Assembly (NCBI RefSeq): GCF_015040615.1
Contig: NZ_CP060402.1
Span: forward strand, 1-64,000
Source of the DNA: Microbacterium sp. YJN-G
GTDB lineage: Bacteria > Actinomycetota > Actinomycetes > Actinomycetales > Microbacteriaceae
Reading direction: 5' to 3'
Length of the DNA: 64,000 bases
Positions within the stretch are counted from its first letter, which is position 1. Every line of letters begins with the position of its first letter. The position numbers and the translations under genes are program-made. Below, piece by piece: positions 25,863 to 34,813 of the stretch. The notes under the pieces were generated by a model that was given only the letters and a program-made list of their open reading frames with translations, was not told the DNA's origin and did not search any database.

Positions 25863-27704
25863 TCAAGACCGATTGAGGACGTCGCCCAGCTCTGGCGTGT
25901 GCCCATCGCAAAGCAGCTGCATCGCGCGTTCGACGATTGCCGCTCGCTCGCTGAGGAATCGCTCAAAGTCTGGTCGAACCAGGGCCTCCAGATCCCCTCC
26001 GACGACCTCGGTGGGGTACGGGCCCGCATCTTGCAGCGCACCTGCGGGGATGAGGTGACTGTGCAAGCGCTGTTCCACGGTCTGATCCGTCGGGGCCGCA
26101 TCGGTCCGAGCCTTCAAGTACTTGATCGGATCGAGACGTCCGATGGCGCGGTTCGTGCGCCACGTGATCAGCCCGCAGTTCAATGCCAGGTTTGCTTCGA
26201 TTCCAGCATCTCGAAGGAGCTTCGCCGGGAACAGGTGGTGGTATTCACGGCGCGTGACATTGGCGTCCGTGAGGGGTGCATCATCTGCGAAGTCTCGTGC
26301 GCCAAAGTAGTTCGCGGTCGCAAGCACAGCGCGGGCCAAGCTGTTCTTTCCAGCAGGCCAGGCAGCAGCCTGAAGCGCTCGAAGGTTCGGCAGCGGGTAG
26401 ACATTGCGATCGAATACGGGAACTTCCGTTTCCAACCGCGCCGCGCCCTCCTTGGTCGGAGCCGCCGCGAACAACAACAGGGGACGCGCATCGGCATACG
26501 CGCGCGTCGCGGCTGCACCGTCGTATCGACCGGTGAAGAACGTCGTCCACAGGTACTTTCGAACGACATGCTCGATCAACCCGCGACCGTCGCCGTCCTT
26601 CGGCGCGCGGACGAGGACAGCAGCGACCACGGGTATCGCGACCGCAGTGGGGAGTCTCGCGGCATCCCAGATTCGGAGGCGAGACAGCAAATCGATTGCG
26701 TCCTCGAGGCCCCTGCATGTCTCCGGCCATTCGCTGACCAGACGGTGCGCGTCGATGCCAAAGAATCCGGACTTGTTGGGCTCGCGGTCCTGGTGCAGTG
26801 CGACGGTCTGCAGGATCAGGTCGCCGATGTTCCCGAACTCCGCGAGGCGTGGGAACTGCCCGACGAACTTATCGATCATCTCCTGCAGCCGCGCTCCGGT
26901 GGCACTTTCAACCTCTGCGACGACGATGTCGTACGCGCGGAGCGGTTTTGCATTGGTGTTCATGTTGATAAACACGTCGAGAGCAACGGACTTTGGCGTG
27001 GTGGCAGGGAGATTGAGATACGGGAGAAGGTAGTGCTTCACCGTCTCGCGCAGCGGAGACAGCACTTCTTCCTTGAGGAACTTCTGTCGTGCTTGGTGTC
27101 GCTCCATGGCCGCATAGAGCTCGTTGACATCTGTGTGCTCGTCGGGCTTCGGCTTCAGATGAGCGGTGGCTTCTTCAACCCACCGATTCACATCGTCGTC
27201 GATCTGCGGATCGAGCAACCGTACCGGCACGAGCCCTCGACGAGATGTTTGCTCGGGATCCTCGGTCCACCGCGGCATGATCTGTCTTGCCTTGTTGCGC
27301 CAACGCGAGTACGACCAGATGTCGACTTCGTCCCCGTCGTTCTGAGGATCTTCATCGAGCAACGGATGATGAACGAAGAATGTGCGATCTTCGTAGTTGT
27401 CCTTCAGTGCGCGCCACAGCGCTGTAAGCCGCTGCTGTCCATCCAGCAGGTGTTCAGTGACTTTCGTATTCGTTTCGGGTGCAGTCGCCAGCGGCCGCGA
27501 GTGGAACTGTTCTTGGTCACCGACCTCCAGCACGAGAGTGATGCCAAGCGGCAGGTCTCGCACGATGGTGCGGAGCATTGATTCGATGCGTCTGCGGTCC
27601 CATGCCTCACCACGCTGAAAGCTTGGGAGGCGCAACTTGCCGGCTGCGATGTCGGACAGCCATTGATGGATGGGACGATCGAGAGCTTTGCTTCCGGTAC
27701 TCAC
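25863..27704 (-). CDS. GmrSD-like DUF262 protein with HNH-type C-terminus
   Basis: A 613-residue protein. The N-terminal DUF262 (ParB/sulfiredoxin-like NTP-binding) domain has LRLPSFQRGEAWD and DGQQR (Asp88). Near residue 489 HHLFPAKLL resembles the histidine core of the HNH-like DUF1524 nuclease. This is the domain order of GmrSD, a type IV enzyme that cuts phage DNA with modified bases. It sits 89 bases after hsdR and 20 before the Mrr-like gene. A second relative is encoded at 44200-46326. Confidence 0.8.
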   Translation of the reverse strand: MSTGSKALDRPIHQWLSDIAAGKLRLPSFQRGEAWDRRRIESMLRTIVRDLPLGITLVLEVGDQEQFHSRPLATAPETNTKVTEHLLDGQQRLTALWRALKDNYEDRTFFVHHPLLDEDPQNDGDEVDIWSYSRWRNKARQIMPRWTEDPEQTSRRGLVPVRLLDPQIDDDVNRWVEEATAHLKPKPDEHTDVNELYAAMERHQARQKFLKEEVLSPLRETVKHYLLPYLNLPATTPKSVALDVFINMNTNAKPLRAYDIVVAEVESATGARLQEMIDKFVGQFPRLAEFGNIGDLILQTVALHQDREPNKSGFFGIDAHRLVSEWPETCRGLEDAIDLLSRLRIWDAARLPTAVAIPVVAAVLVRAPKDGDGRGLIEHVVRKYLWTTFFTGRYDGAAATRAYADARPLLLFAAAPTKEGAARLETEVPVFDRNVYPLPNLRALQAAAWPAGKNSLARAVLATANYFGARDFADDAPLTDANVTRREYHHLFPAKLLRDAGIEANLALNCGLITWRTNRAIGRLDPIKYLKARTDAAPTDQTVEQRLHSHLIPAGALQDAGPYPTEVVGGDLEALVRPDFERFLSERAAIVERAMQLLCDGHTPELGDVLNRS

Positions 27705-27793
27705 GGCGTCAGTCTATGTATGGCGCCGACACTGGGCGCGTCACCTCGCTGGCTGTGCCCGAACCGGGGCTCGTTCGCTCGCTCCCCTCGACG

Positions 27794-30730
27794 TCAGTAG
27801 TACTCCTGCACGTATCCCAGGGCCTTCTCGAAGACGTCGTTGTCGCGGATCTTGAATTGGACGTACAGCGTCTGTCGTAGCGCCTTCCGTACCTCGCGGT
27901 CGCCCTCGAGAGTTGACTGCCAACCATCGAAGCGAACGGCCTTCACGACCTCGTCAACGCGATCGACAACGTTCGAGACGATGATCGGCGTCTCGTCGCC
28001 CTTCAGCGCCTCGAACAGCTCGGTGAGCGCAGCTTTCCCTCGCTCCTCACGCGGGGTCTCCTTCTCGGCCTTCTCGGCAGCGACCGTGTCCTTGGCCAGC
28101 TCGAGGAGATCGCGGAGGAAGTCGAGGCTCGACTGCTGAATGTCGGCGTACTTCTCACGGAGAGCGTTGAGTCGTTGACCGAGCTCAATGAAGACCGGGT
28201 TGTTGAGGTGCCGGGCGATACGCGCCGTGATCTGCTTCTCGATCTCCTCCGTCGAGACATCCTTGCGCTTGCCGGTCATCAGGTCTTCGATCGTCTGTGC
28301 GTCGAGGACGATCGTCTCGTCGCCCTGCGGGATCTCGACGTGGACCCTCTCGTTGATCAGTTCGATGGTCTTCGCGCCGAGCGCGTGCCACACGAGGCGG
28401 CCGGTGATGTCGGCCGGCCGCACCGACTCGTAGACGTCCGTCAGCCACTTGTAGTCGTCGCGGAAGTTCTTGAGCATCGGGTCGGGGCTGAGAGCCTCCC
28501 ACAGCTGGGCGACGACGCTATACGCGAGGCCGAACGCATCCTTGACCCCGTCAGCCGCGATCGCAGTCTGCGCTTGAATGAGTCCCTCGTAGCCACCGAC
28601 CGACCGATCCACTCCGGGGAAGAACGAGAGCGCCGCAGCCATCGCAGGCGCGAGCTCAGCCTTCAGTTCCTCGATGTTCGAGATCACCCGCTGGACCCAG
28701 GCCTCGTCGAACGCAAGCGACTTCGCGACGTCGTCAAAGATGCCGAGGTAGTCGACGATCAGTCCGTGTGTCTTGCTCGGCGGGTACACCCGGTTGGTGC
28801 GGGTGATCGCCTGGAGGAGCGTGTGCTCCTTGAGTGGCTTGTCGAGGTATTGCGTCTGGAGGATCGGCGCATCGAACCCGGTGAGCAGCTTCGCCGTGAC
28901 GATGATGATCTTCAGTGGATCCGCCGGGTCGTTGAACCGCGCGACGACCTGCTCCAGTTCGTCGGCACCCGGTGTCCACTGCGCCCACGACGCCGGGTCG
29001 GTGCGCGCCTTTGACATGACGATGGTGGATGCCTCGGGCGGGAGCATCGTGTCGAGCGCTTCCTTGTACGCGACGCAGGATGCCTTGTCGTAGGCCACCA
29101 GCTGCGCTTTGAAGCCCTCCGGCTCGACCTTCTCCGTGAAGTGGGTGACCACGTCATCCGCGATCTGGCGGATGCGCTCGGGCGCCTTGATGAGGACCTC
29201 GATGGATGCTGCCTTCTTCGACAGCGTGATCTTCTCGGCCTCGGTCAGGTTGCGCTCCACCGCAAGTTCCTCGAACGCGGCATCGATCTTCTCCTGGTCG
29301 AGGTGGATCTCTGACAGCCGCGGTTCAAAGTGCAACGGCAGGGTCGCGCCGTCGCGGATCGAATCTTGGAACGAGTACCGCGACAGGTAACCGCCTTCGT
29401 CCTCGGGCGACCCGAACCACATGAAAGTGTTGTGGTCGCGCTTGTTGATCGGCGTGCCCGTGAGGCCGAACAGGAACGCGTTCGGGAGCGCCTCGCGCAT
29501 CCTCTGCCCGTAATCGCCCTCCTGCGAACGGTGGGCCTCGTCGACCATCGCGATGATGTTGTGCCGGTCATCGAGCACACCGTCGATCTCGCCGAACTTG
29601 TGGATCGTCGTGATGATGATCTTCCGAGCACCCTGGGTCAGCAGTGTCTGCAGCTCCTTGCGCGAGTCTGTCGAGACCAGACCAGGAACATCTGAGGCGT
29701 TGAATGTGCCGGTGATCTGCGTGTCGAGATCGATCCGATCGACCACGATCAGAATCGTCGGGTTCGTCAGCTCGGCCATCGCGCGCAGCTTCAGCGCCGA
29801 GAACACCATCAGCAGCGACTTGCCCGACCCCTGGAAGTGCCAGATGAGCCCCTGCTTGATCCGACCGTGCAACACACGCTCGACGATGAGGTTCGTCGCC
29901 TGGAACTGCTGGTACCGCGCAATCACCTTGATCTTGCGGTGCTTCGCGTCGGTCGCGAACACCGCGAAGAATCGCAGGAAGTCAAGAACGGATGCCGGGG
30001 ACAGTACGCCGTTCACCGCGTCCTTCACGACCTCGAGGCCGACCTTAGCCGGGGCGGCCGGGTCGGCTTCCTCCTCGCGCCATGGACCCCAGAGCTCGAC
30101 CGGCATCCCAACGGAGCCGTACCGGAATTCTTTGCCCTCGGTCGCGAACGACAGCACGTTCGGCACGAAGAATTGCGGAACACTCGCCTCGTAGTCGTCG
30201 TGGATCTGCGCGGCCGCGTCGATCCAAGAGTAGGCCGCGCGGATCGGCGTCTTCGCCTCGCCCACCACAAGCGGGAAGCCGTTACACCAAAGCACCACGT
30301 CGAACCGCTTACCCAGGCGACCCGACTGGAAAGTCACCTCGGTCGACACGATCCACTGATTCGACGAGTTGTCCTCCGGGTGATCGAAGTCGATCAGGCG
30401 CACCGTCGTGTGCTCGCCATTCGGACCGAACGGCATCGACTTCTGACCCGTCAGCCACGCCATGAACTCCTCGTTCGCGACCACCGGATGCGGGCTGCTG
30501 CGTGCTGAGATCAGGATCGCACGCAGCACGTGGATGACCTCATCGGCCTTACGCGGATCAGCCTCGATCTCGGGGTTCAACCGGATCAGCGCAGCAGCGA
30601 CGAGCCCTTCGAGCAACACTTCGTCGGGGCGGCGCGGAAGCTGGCTTCCCGGCAGGAATTGCACGTCCGGGGACGTGATCAGATCACGGACGAAGTCGCG
30701 GACCGAGTTCGCCTCGTTGAACTGCGCCAT
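27794..30730 (-). CDS. hsdR: Type I restriction enzyme, R subunit
   Basis: The motor and nuclease subunit of a type I restriction system, 978 residues. The N-terminal nuclease shows Asp144 and Glu158-x-Lys160 (VVGEAK), followed by the SF2 translocase with Walker A GSGKS (301-305), DEAHRSQEGDYG and the downstream helicase motifs (TRTNRVYPPSKTHG). The C-terminal helical part should bind HsdM/HsdS. Its ATG overlaps the last base of the hsdS stop (TAATG), so it is coupled to the specificity subunit. All key motifs are intact. Confidence 0.93.
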   Translation of the reverse strand: MAQFNEANSVRDFVRDLITSPDVQFLPGSQLPRRPDEVLLEGLVAAALIRLNPEIEADPRKADEVIHVLRAILISARSSPHPVVANEEFMAWLTGQKSMPFGPNGEHTTVRLIDFDHPEDNSSNQWIVSTEVTFQSGRLGKRFDVVLWCNGFPLVVGEAKTPIRAAYSWIDAAAQIHDDYEASVPQFFVPNVLSFATEGKEFRYGSVGMPVELWGPWREEEADPAAPAKVGLEVVKDAVNGVLSPASVLDFLRFFAVFATDAKHRKIKVIARYQQFQATNLIVERVLHGRIKQGLIWHFQGSGKSLLMVFSALKLRAMAELTNPTILIVVDRIDLDTQITGTFNASDVPGLVSTDSRKELQTLLTQGARKIIITTIHKFGEIDGVLDDRHNIIAMVDEAHRSQEGDYGQRMREALPNAFLFGLTGTPINKRDHNTFMWFGSPEDEGGYLSRYSFQDSIRDGATLPLHFEPRLSEIHLDQEKIDAAFEELAVERNLTEAEKITLSKKAASIEVLIKAPERIRQIADDVVTHFTEKVEPEGFKAQLVAYDKASCVAYKEALDTMLPPEASTIVMSKARTDPASWAQWTPGADELEQVVARFNDPADPLKIIIVTAKLLTGFDAPILQTQYLDKPLKEHTLLQAITRTNRVYPPSKTHGLIVDYLGIFDDVAKSLAFDEAWVQRVISNIEELKAELAPAMAAALSFFPGVDRSVGGYEGLIQAQTAIAADGVKDAFGLAYSVVAQLWEALSPDPMLKNFRDDYKWLTDVYESVRPADITGRLVWHALGAKTIELINERVHVEIPQGDETIVLDAQTIEDLMTGKRKDVSTEEIEKQITARIARHLNNPVFIELGQRLNALREKYADIQQSSLDFLRDLLELAKDTVAAEKAEKETPREERGKAALTELFEALKGDETPIIVSNVVDRVDEVVKAVRFDGWQSTLEGDREVRKALRQTLYVQFKIRDNDVFEKALGYVQEYY

Positions 30731-31827
30731 TAATTGCCTCCGAAAACATCGACGAGCACCGCAGTTGTGAGTTGCGTCAGCCGCACCAACTCCTGTTGCG
30801 CCCCGTCTAGTGAGCGCTGAATCGTTGCGCGTCGAGCAAGGTATGCGTCTTGCGAATCCAAGTCCGGTTGTGAGAGAGAGGCCTCGGCCAGCCCGATCGC
30901 GGACACGGCGGGCTGCGCGGTCTGCGACGCAAACGCGTTCAGTCGCGCGAACCGAAGGGCGGCCGCGAGGAATGCGCTCCGGAATCCATCGGCACGCTTC
31001 ACAACTAACGCATTATCGGTGACCCACGACGGGCCCACTGATTCGTGTACGACACCGCAATAGGCGCCTACACGTCCAATCATCACGACGCTCTGCGGGT
31101 TATTCGCATGGGAGTGGTATCCCGTGATGCCATTTCCGCCATACACGGGTACCGTTCCGGGAGACATCTCCTTGGCGGGCAGAAATGCCCCGCTGGACAC
31201 TTGGACCGAGTCGGCGAAACGAGTCGTCTCCCACAGTTTCGCTCGCGAGCCGAAAAGTAGCCTGCCGAGACCGTCGATGGACTCGTCCGTTGTGAGCAGG
31301 GACCGAATAGACAGTAGATTCCGTCGGTGCATCTCCATGCCCCACAGCAACTTCGCTATGCGACTTTGTTCGTCGAGCGGAGGGAGTTCGAACTCAAAGT
31401 TGGCCAAGTCGCGCCAGTTGGTGCGCGGCGACAACGACCCGGCCGAGGTGTCGAGCGCGTGGTCGAAGAAGGGGTCGGACTGCACGAGGAACGGCAAGAA
31501 CTCGCCGAGCATCCGAGTCTGGTCAGCTTCGAACGTGTAGATGTCGCCAGAACAGATCGCATCGAACTCGGCGTAAGCGACCTTGCGCTGGTAGGCGCGT
31601 CGTTTGCCAAACAAAGTCTGGCCTGGTCGTACGCGTCGAGTGAACGTGGTTCCGTCGGCGGTATTCCCCCAACGGTTGATCTTGAGTTCGCCCGGATCCA
31701 TGTGCTCCAGCGCGATGATCCGATCAATGGCAGCGGCCGCGGCATCCTTCACCGTCTCATTGACGTTCCGCACGACATCGCCGAACGTGACCCGTTCCCA
31801 GGTGGACTTGTCGATGCCGAGACTCAC
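30730..31827 (-). CDS. hsdS: Type I restriction enzyme, specificity subunit
   Basis: Binds the DNA recognition sequence for both modification and restriction. The 365 residues hold two target-recognition halves, the first starting at WERVTFGDVV and ending with the conserved ELPPLDEQSRIAKLL helix region, the second from LWETTRFADSV to a C-terminal helix. GTG 31827 overlaps the stop of the upstream hsdM (GTGA) and follows GGAGG. It is the only full-length HsdS in the cluster, although two HsdM proteins and a fused half-specificity domain are present. Confidence 0.88.
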   Translation of the reverse strand: MSLGIDKSTWERVTFGDVVRNVNETVKDAAAAAIDRIIALEHMDPGELKINRWGNTADGTTFTRRVRPGQTLFGKRRAYQRKVAYAEFDAICSGDIYTFEADQTRMLGEFLPFLVQSDPFFDHALDTSAGSLSPRTNWRDLANFEFELPPLDEQSRIAKLLWGMEMHRRNLLSIRSLLTTDESIDGLGRLLFGSRAKLWETTRFADSVQVSSGAFLPAKEMSPGTVPVYGGNGITGYHSHANNPQSVVMIGRVGAYCGVVHESVGPSWVTDNALVVKRADGFRSAFLAAALRFARLNAFASQTAQPAVSAIGLAEASLSQPDLDSQDAYLARRATIQRSLDGAQQELVRLTQLTTAVLVDVFGGN

Positions 31828-33317
31828 GCGTTCACCTCCGCGTGAAGCAGCGCGAGCACATCTGAGATCGCGTGCTCGGAGGCTTCTGCCGTCTGCCGCC
31901 AACTCGCGAGCGCGTCGGCCACCTCAATCTGACCTCCGCCGTCTGCGGCTTTCGCGCCGGCAACATACAGCGGGATCGCAAGGCTGAAGCCCTTGTCGGC
32001 GATCTCGCCGAGGGGGGCGACGGTTGCGAACTGCGGAACGTCGGCATAACTTCGGTACGCGTCGAGGATCCTCGTCTGATGCGAGTCGCGAAGGAACGAC
32101 TGCGCCTGCTCGCGCGCGACTTCATTGACAGCGTTGATGAACAGCACCTTGCCGCGGTGCGCCGCGGGCTTGGTGGCGCGGAGCGTGACGACGACGGCCT
32201 CCATCGGTGAGTTGTAGAAGAGTCCCGCACCGAGACCGAGCACGCATTCGACGAGGTCGGACTTCACGAGTGCTTCCCGCATCGCTGCCTCTTCACGGCG
32301 GAACAGGACGCCGTGCGGGAAGAGGACCGCGGCGCGCCCGGTCTTCGGGTCAAGGCTCTTGGCGATGTGCTGGAAGAACGCGTAGTCAGCGCGGCCCTGC
32401 GGTGGCACGCCCCACAGGTTGCGTCCGTACGGGTCTTTCGAGAAGGCTTCCCGATTCCAGGCCTTGATCGAGTACGGAGGGTTCGCCAGCACGACGTCGA
32501 ACGTTCGCAAGCCGCCCTTGGTGTTCAGGAAGGCGGGCCGGGCGAGTGTGTCACCGTGCGCGATCTGGCCGTCGGCGATGCCGTGCAGAAACAGATTCAT
32601 GCGCGCGATGGCCGAGGTCCCGTAGTTGAGCTCTTGGCCGTACAGCTTGAGGTTGCGCCACTCCTTGCCCTGGCGTTTCACCTCGGCCGCCGTCGAGATG
32701 AGCATTCCGCCGGTGCCGCACGTGGGGTCGTAGACCGACTCCCCGGGCTGAGGCTCGAGCATGAGGGTCATGAGATGCACGAGCGTACGGTTCGTATAGA
32801 ACTCCTGAGCGGTGTGGCCCGAGTCGTCGGCGAACTTCTTGATGAGGTACTCGTACCCGTTGCCAAGCTCGTCCTCGGGCAGGTTCGCGATTGACAGCGT
32901 CTGCGTCGAGAAATGCTCGATCAGGTCGGCGAGAGTCGAGTCCGGCAACAGGTTCTTGTTGCCCCAGTCCCCATCGCCGAACACACCTGGCAGGGTGTCG
33001 GGGTTGGCGGACTCGATCGCCCGCATGGCACGAAGCACGGTCGAGCCGATGTTCCCGGTCACCGCGCGAACATCGCGCCAGTGACATCCGTTCGGAATTG
33101 CGAAGCGGTGATTCTCGGGCAGGTCGGCGAACTCCTCATCGCCGTAGGTGTCGAGAGCCGCCGCGCGCTCTTCGTCGTAGACATCCGAGATGCGCTTGAG
33201 GAACACCAGCGGAAAAATGTACTGCTTGTAGTCGCCGGCGTCGATGAGCCCGCGCAGAATGACGGCAGCGCCCCAGAGGTAGTTCTCCAGCTCGCGCTGG
33301 CTGATTCGGCCGGTCAC
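31824..33317 (-). CDS. hsdM: Type I restriction enzyme, methylase subunit (tandem copy 2)
   Basis: An N6-adenine methyltransferase subunit of 497 residues: HsdM N-terminal helical domain, AdoMet site DPTCGTGG (197-204) and catalytic NPPY (279-282). GTG 33317 overlaps the previous stop, and the alignment of its first residues with those of the upstream HsdM (VTGRIS against MTARLS) supports this start over ATG 33332. The two tandem HsdM proteins are clearly diverged paralogues with both catalytic sites intact. This copy is coupled directly to hsdS. Confidence 0.9.
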   Translation of the reverse strand: MTGRISQRELENYLWGAAVILRGLIDAGDYKQYIFPLVFLKRISDVYDEERAAALDTYGDEEFADLPENHRFAIPNGCHWRDVRAVTGNIGSTVLRAMRAIESANPDTLPGVFGDGDWGNKNLLPDSTLADLIEHFSTQTLSIANLPEDELGNGYEYLIKKFADDSGHTAQEFYTNRTLVHLMTLMLEPQPGESVYDPTCGTGGMLISTAAEVKRQGKEWRNLKLYGQELNYGTSAIARMNLFLHGIADGQIAHGDTLARPAFLNTKGGLRTFDVVLANPPYSIKAWNREAFSKDPYGRNLWGVPPQGRADYAFFQHIAKSLDPKTGRAAVLFPHGVLFRREEAAMREALVKSDLVECVLGLGAGLFYNSPMEAVVVTLRATKPAAHRGKVLFINAVNEVAREQAQSFLRDSHQTRILDAYRSYADVPQFATVAPLGEIADKGFSLAIPLYVAGAKAADGGGQIEVADALASWRQTAEASEHAISDVLALLHAEVNA

Positions 33318-34813
33318 GCGCTCAACCCCCATTTCGCGAGCTCCGCTTCGAGTGCTGCTCTCGTCTCTTTCGCGCGTTCGTGCGCGCCTTCTAGGTTCGC
33401 CAGCGCATCAGCCAGTGTGATCTCCTCGCCCGTTTCGGCGGGTGCGATGTATAGCGGGATGTTCAGGTTGAAGTCGTTGCCCTCGATCTCGGCGAGATCG
33501 GCAACGTGTGCGCGGCCTTCGACGTCCGTGAATCCGCGGTACGCGTCGAACAGTGCCTTCGCATGTTCGGGTTCGAGGGTGTTCTGGTTGCGGCCCTTCT
33601 TCATCAGGTCCTCGCCGTTGATGAACAGCACCTTGTCCTGGTGGCCGACGGATCGCTGATGACGCAGGATCAGCACACACGCTGCGAGGCCCGTGCCGTA
33701 AAAGAGGTTCGGTGCGAGACCGATGACGGCTTCGACCTTCTTCGCCTTCAGGATGTGTGTGCGGATGCGCGCCTCTGCCCCTTGGCGGAACAGCGCACCC
33801 TGGGGCAGCACGACCGCGACTCGGCCCGTGTTTGGGTCAGCCGAGGTGAGCATGTGCTGCACCCATGCCCAGTCGGCGTATCCCTTCGGCGGGACTCCGC
33901 CGAGCTGGTTCCGTCCCCATCGGTCGGATGCCCACTCGAGCTCGCCCCACGCTTTGAGGGAGAACGGCGGGTTCGCTACGACATTGTCGAATCGCGCAAG
34001 CCTATTGCCCGTGTAGAACGCGGGATTGCGCAGCGTGTCCTCTCGTACGACCTTGAAGTCCTCAACGCCGTGAAGGAGAAGGTTCATGCGCGCGATCGCC
34101 GACGTCGCAAGCACCTTCTCCTGACCGTAGAGCTTGCCCCACAGCGTCTTCGGGCTGCCGCCGGCATCCGTCACATGCTCGATGACCTCGATGAGCATGC
34201 CACCCGTCCCGCATGCGGGATCGTAGACGCTCTCGCCCTCTTGGGGATCAAGGATGTTCACCAGCAGGCCGACGACTGAGCGCGGGGTGTAGTACTCGCC
34301 GGCCTTCTTGTTCGACTGGTCGGCGAACCGCTTGATGAGGTACTCGTACGCGTTGCCGAAGACATCTGGTGCGACGTTCTCGTTGCTCAACGTCTTTGTC
34401 GAGAAGTGCTCGATGAGATCGGCAAGCTTGCGGTCGGGCAGCTTGTCTTTATTGGTCCAGTTCGCGTTGCCGAAGATGCCGAAGAGGGTCTCGGGGTTTG
34501 CCTTCTCGATCTCGCGGAACGCGGTCTGCAGGGCGGTGCCGATGTTCTCGGTCTTCTCGCGCACGTCCGACCAGAGGTTGCCGTCAGGGATCGCGAACCG
34601 GTGGTTCTCGGCGAACGAGGCGAACTCGTGGTCGCCGCCGGACTCCTCGAGAGCCTGCTCGAACTCTTCGAGATAGACGTCGCTGATCCGTTTGAAGAAC
34701 ATCAGCGGGAAGATGTATGCCTTGAAGTCGGCCTGGTCGATGCTGCCGCGTAGGAGGTCGGCGGCGCGTGCGAGGTATTGATTGAGCTCGGAGAGAGAGA
34801 GCCGTGCCGTCAT
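33314..34813 (-). CDS. hsdM: Type I restriction enzyme, methylase subunit (tandem copy 1)
   Basis: A second N6-adenine methyltransferase subunit, 499 residues, with AdoMet motif DPACGTGG (198-205), EYYTPRSVV ahead of it and catalytic NPPF (281-284). It begins within the stop of the HTH-methylase fusion (ATGA) and its end overlaps the next hsdM by 4 bases. Normal type I loci have one hsdM; two distinct active-looking copies suggest a heteromeric methylase or different partners (HsdS and the fused half-specificity protein). Confidence 0.9.
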   Translation of the reverse strand: MTARLSLSELNQYLARAADLLRGSIDQADFKAYIFPLMFFKRISDVYLEEFEQALEESGGDHEFASFAENHRFAIPDGNLWSDVREKTENIGTALQTAFREIEKANPETLFGIFGNANWTNKDKLPDRKLADLIEHFSTKTLSNENVAPDVFGNAYEYLIKRFADQSNKKAGEYYTPRSVVGLLVNILDPQEGESVYDPACGTGGMLIEVIEHVTDAGGSPKTLWGKLYGQEKVLATSAIARMNLLLHGVEDFKVVREDTLRNPAFYTGNRLARFDNVVANPPFSLKAWGELEWASDRWGRNQLGGVPPKGYADWAWVQHMLTSADPNTGRVAVVLPQGALFRQGAEARIRTHILKAKKVEAVIGLAPNLFYGTGLAACVLILRHQRSVGHQDKVLFINGEDLMKKGRNQNTLEPEHAKALFDAYRGFTDVEGRAHVADLAEIEGNDFNLNIPLYIAPAETGEEITLADALANLEGAHERAKETRAALEAELAKWGLSA

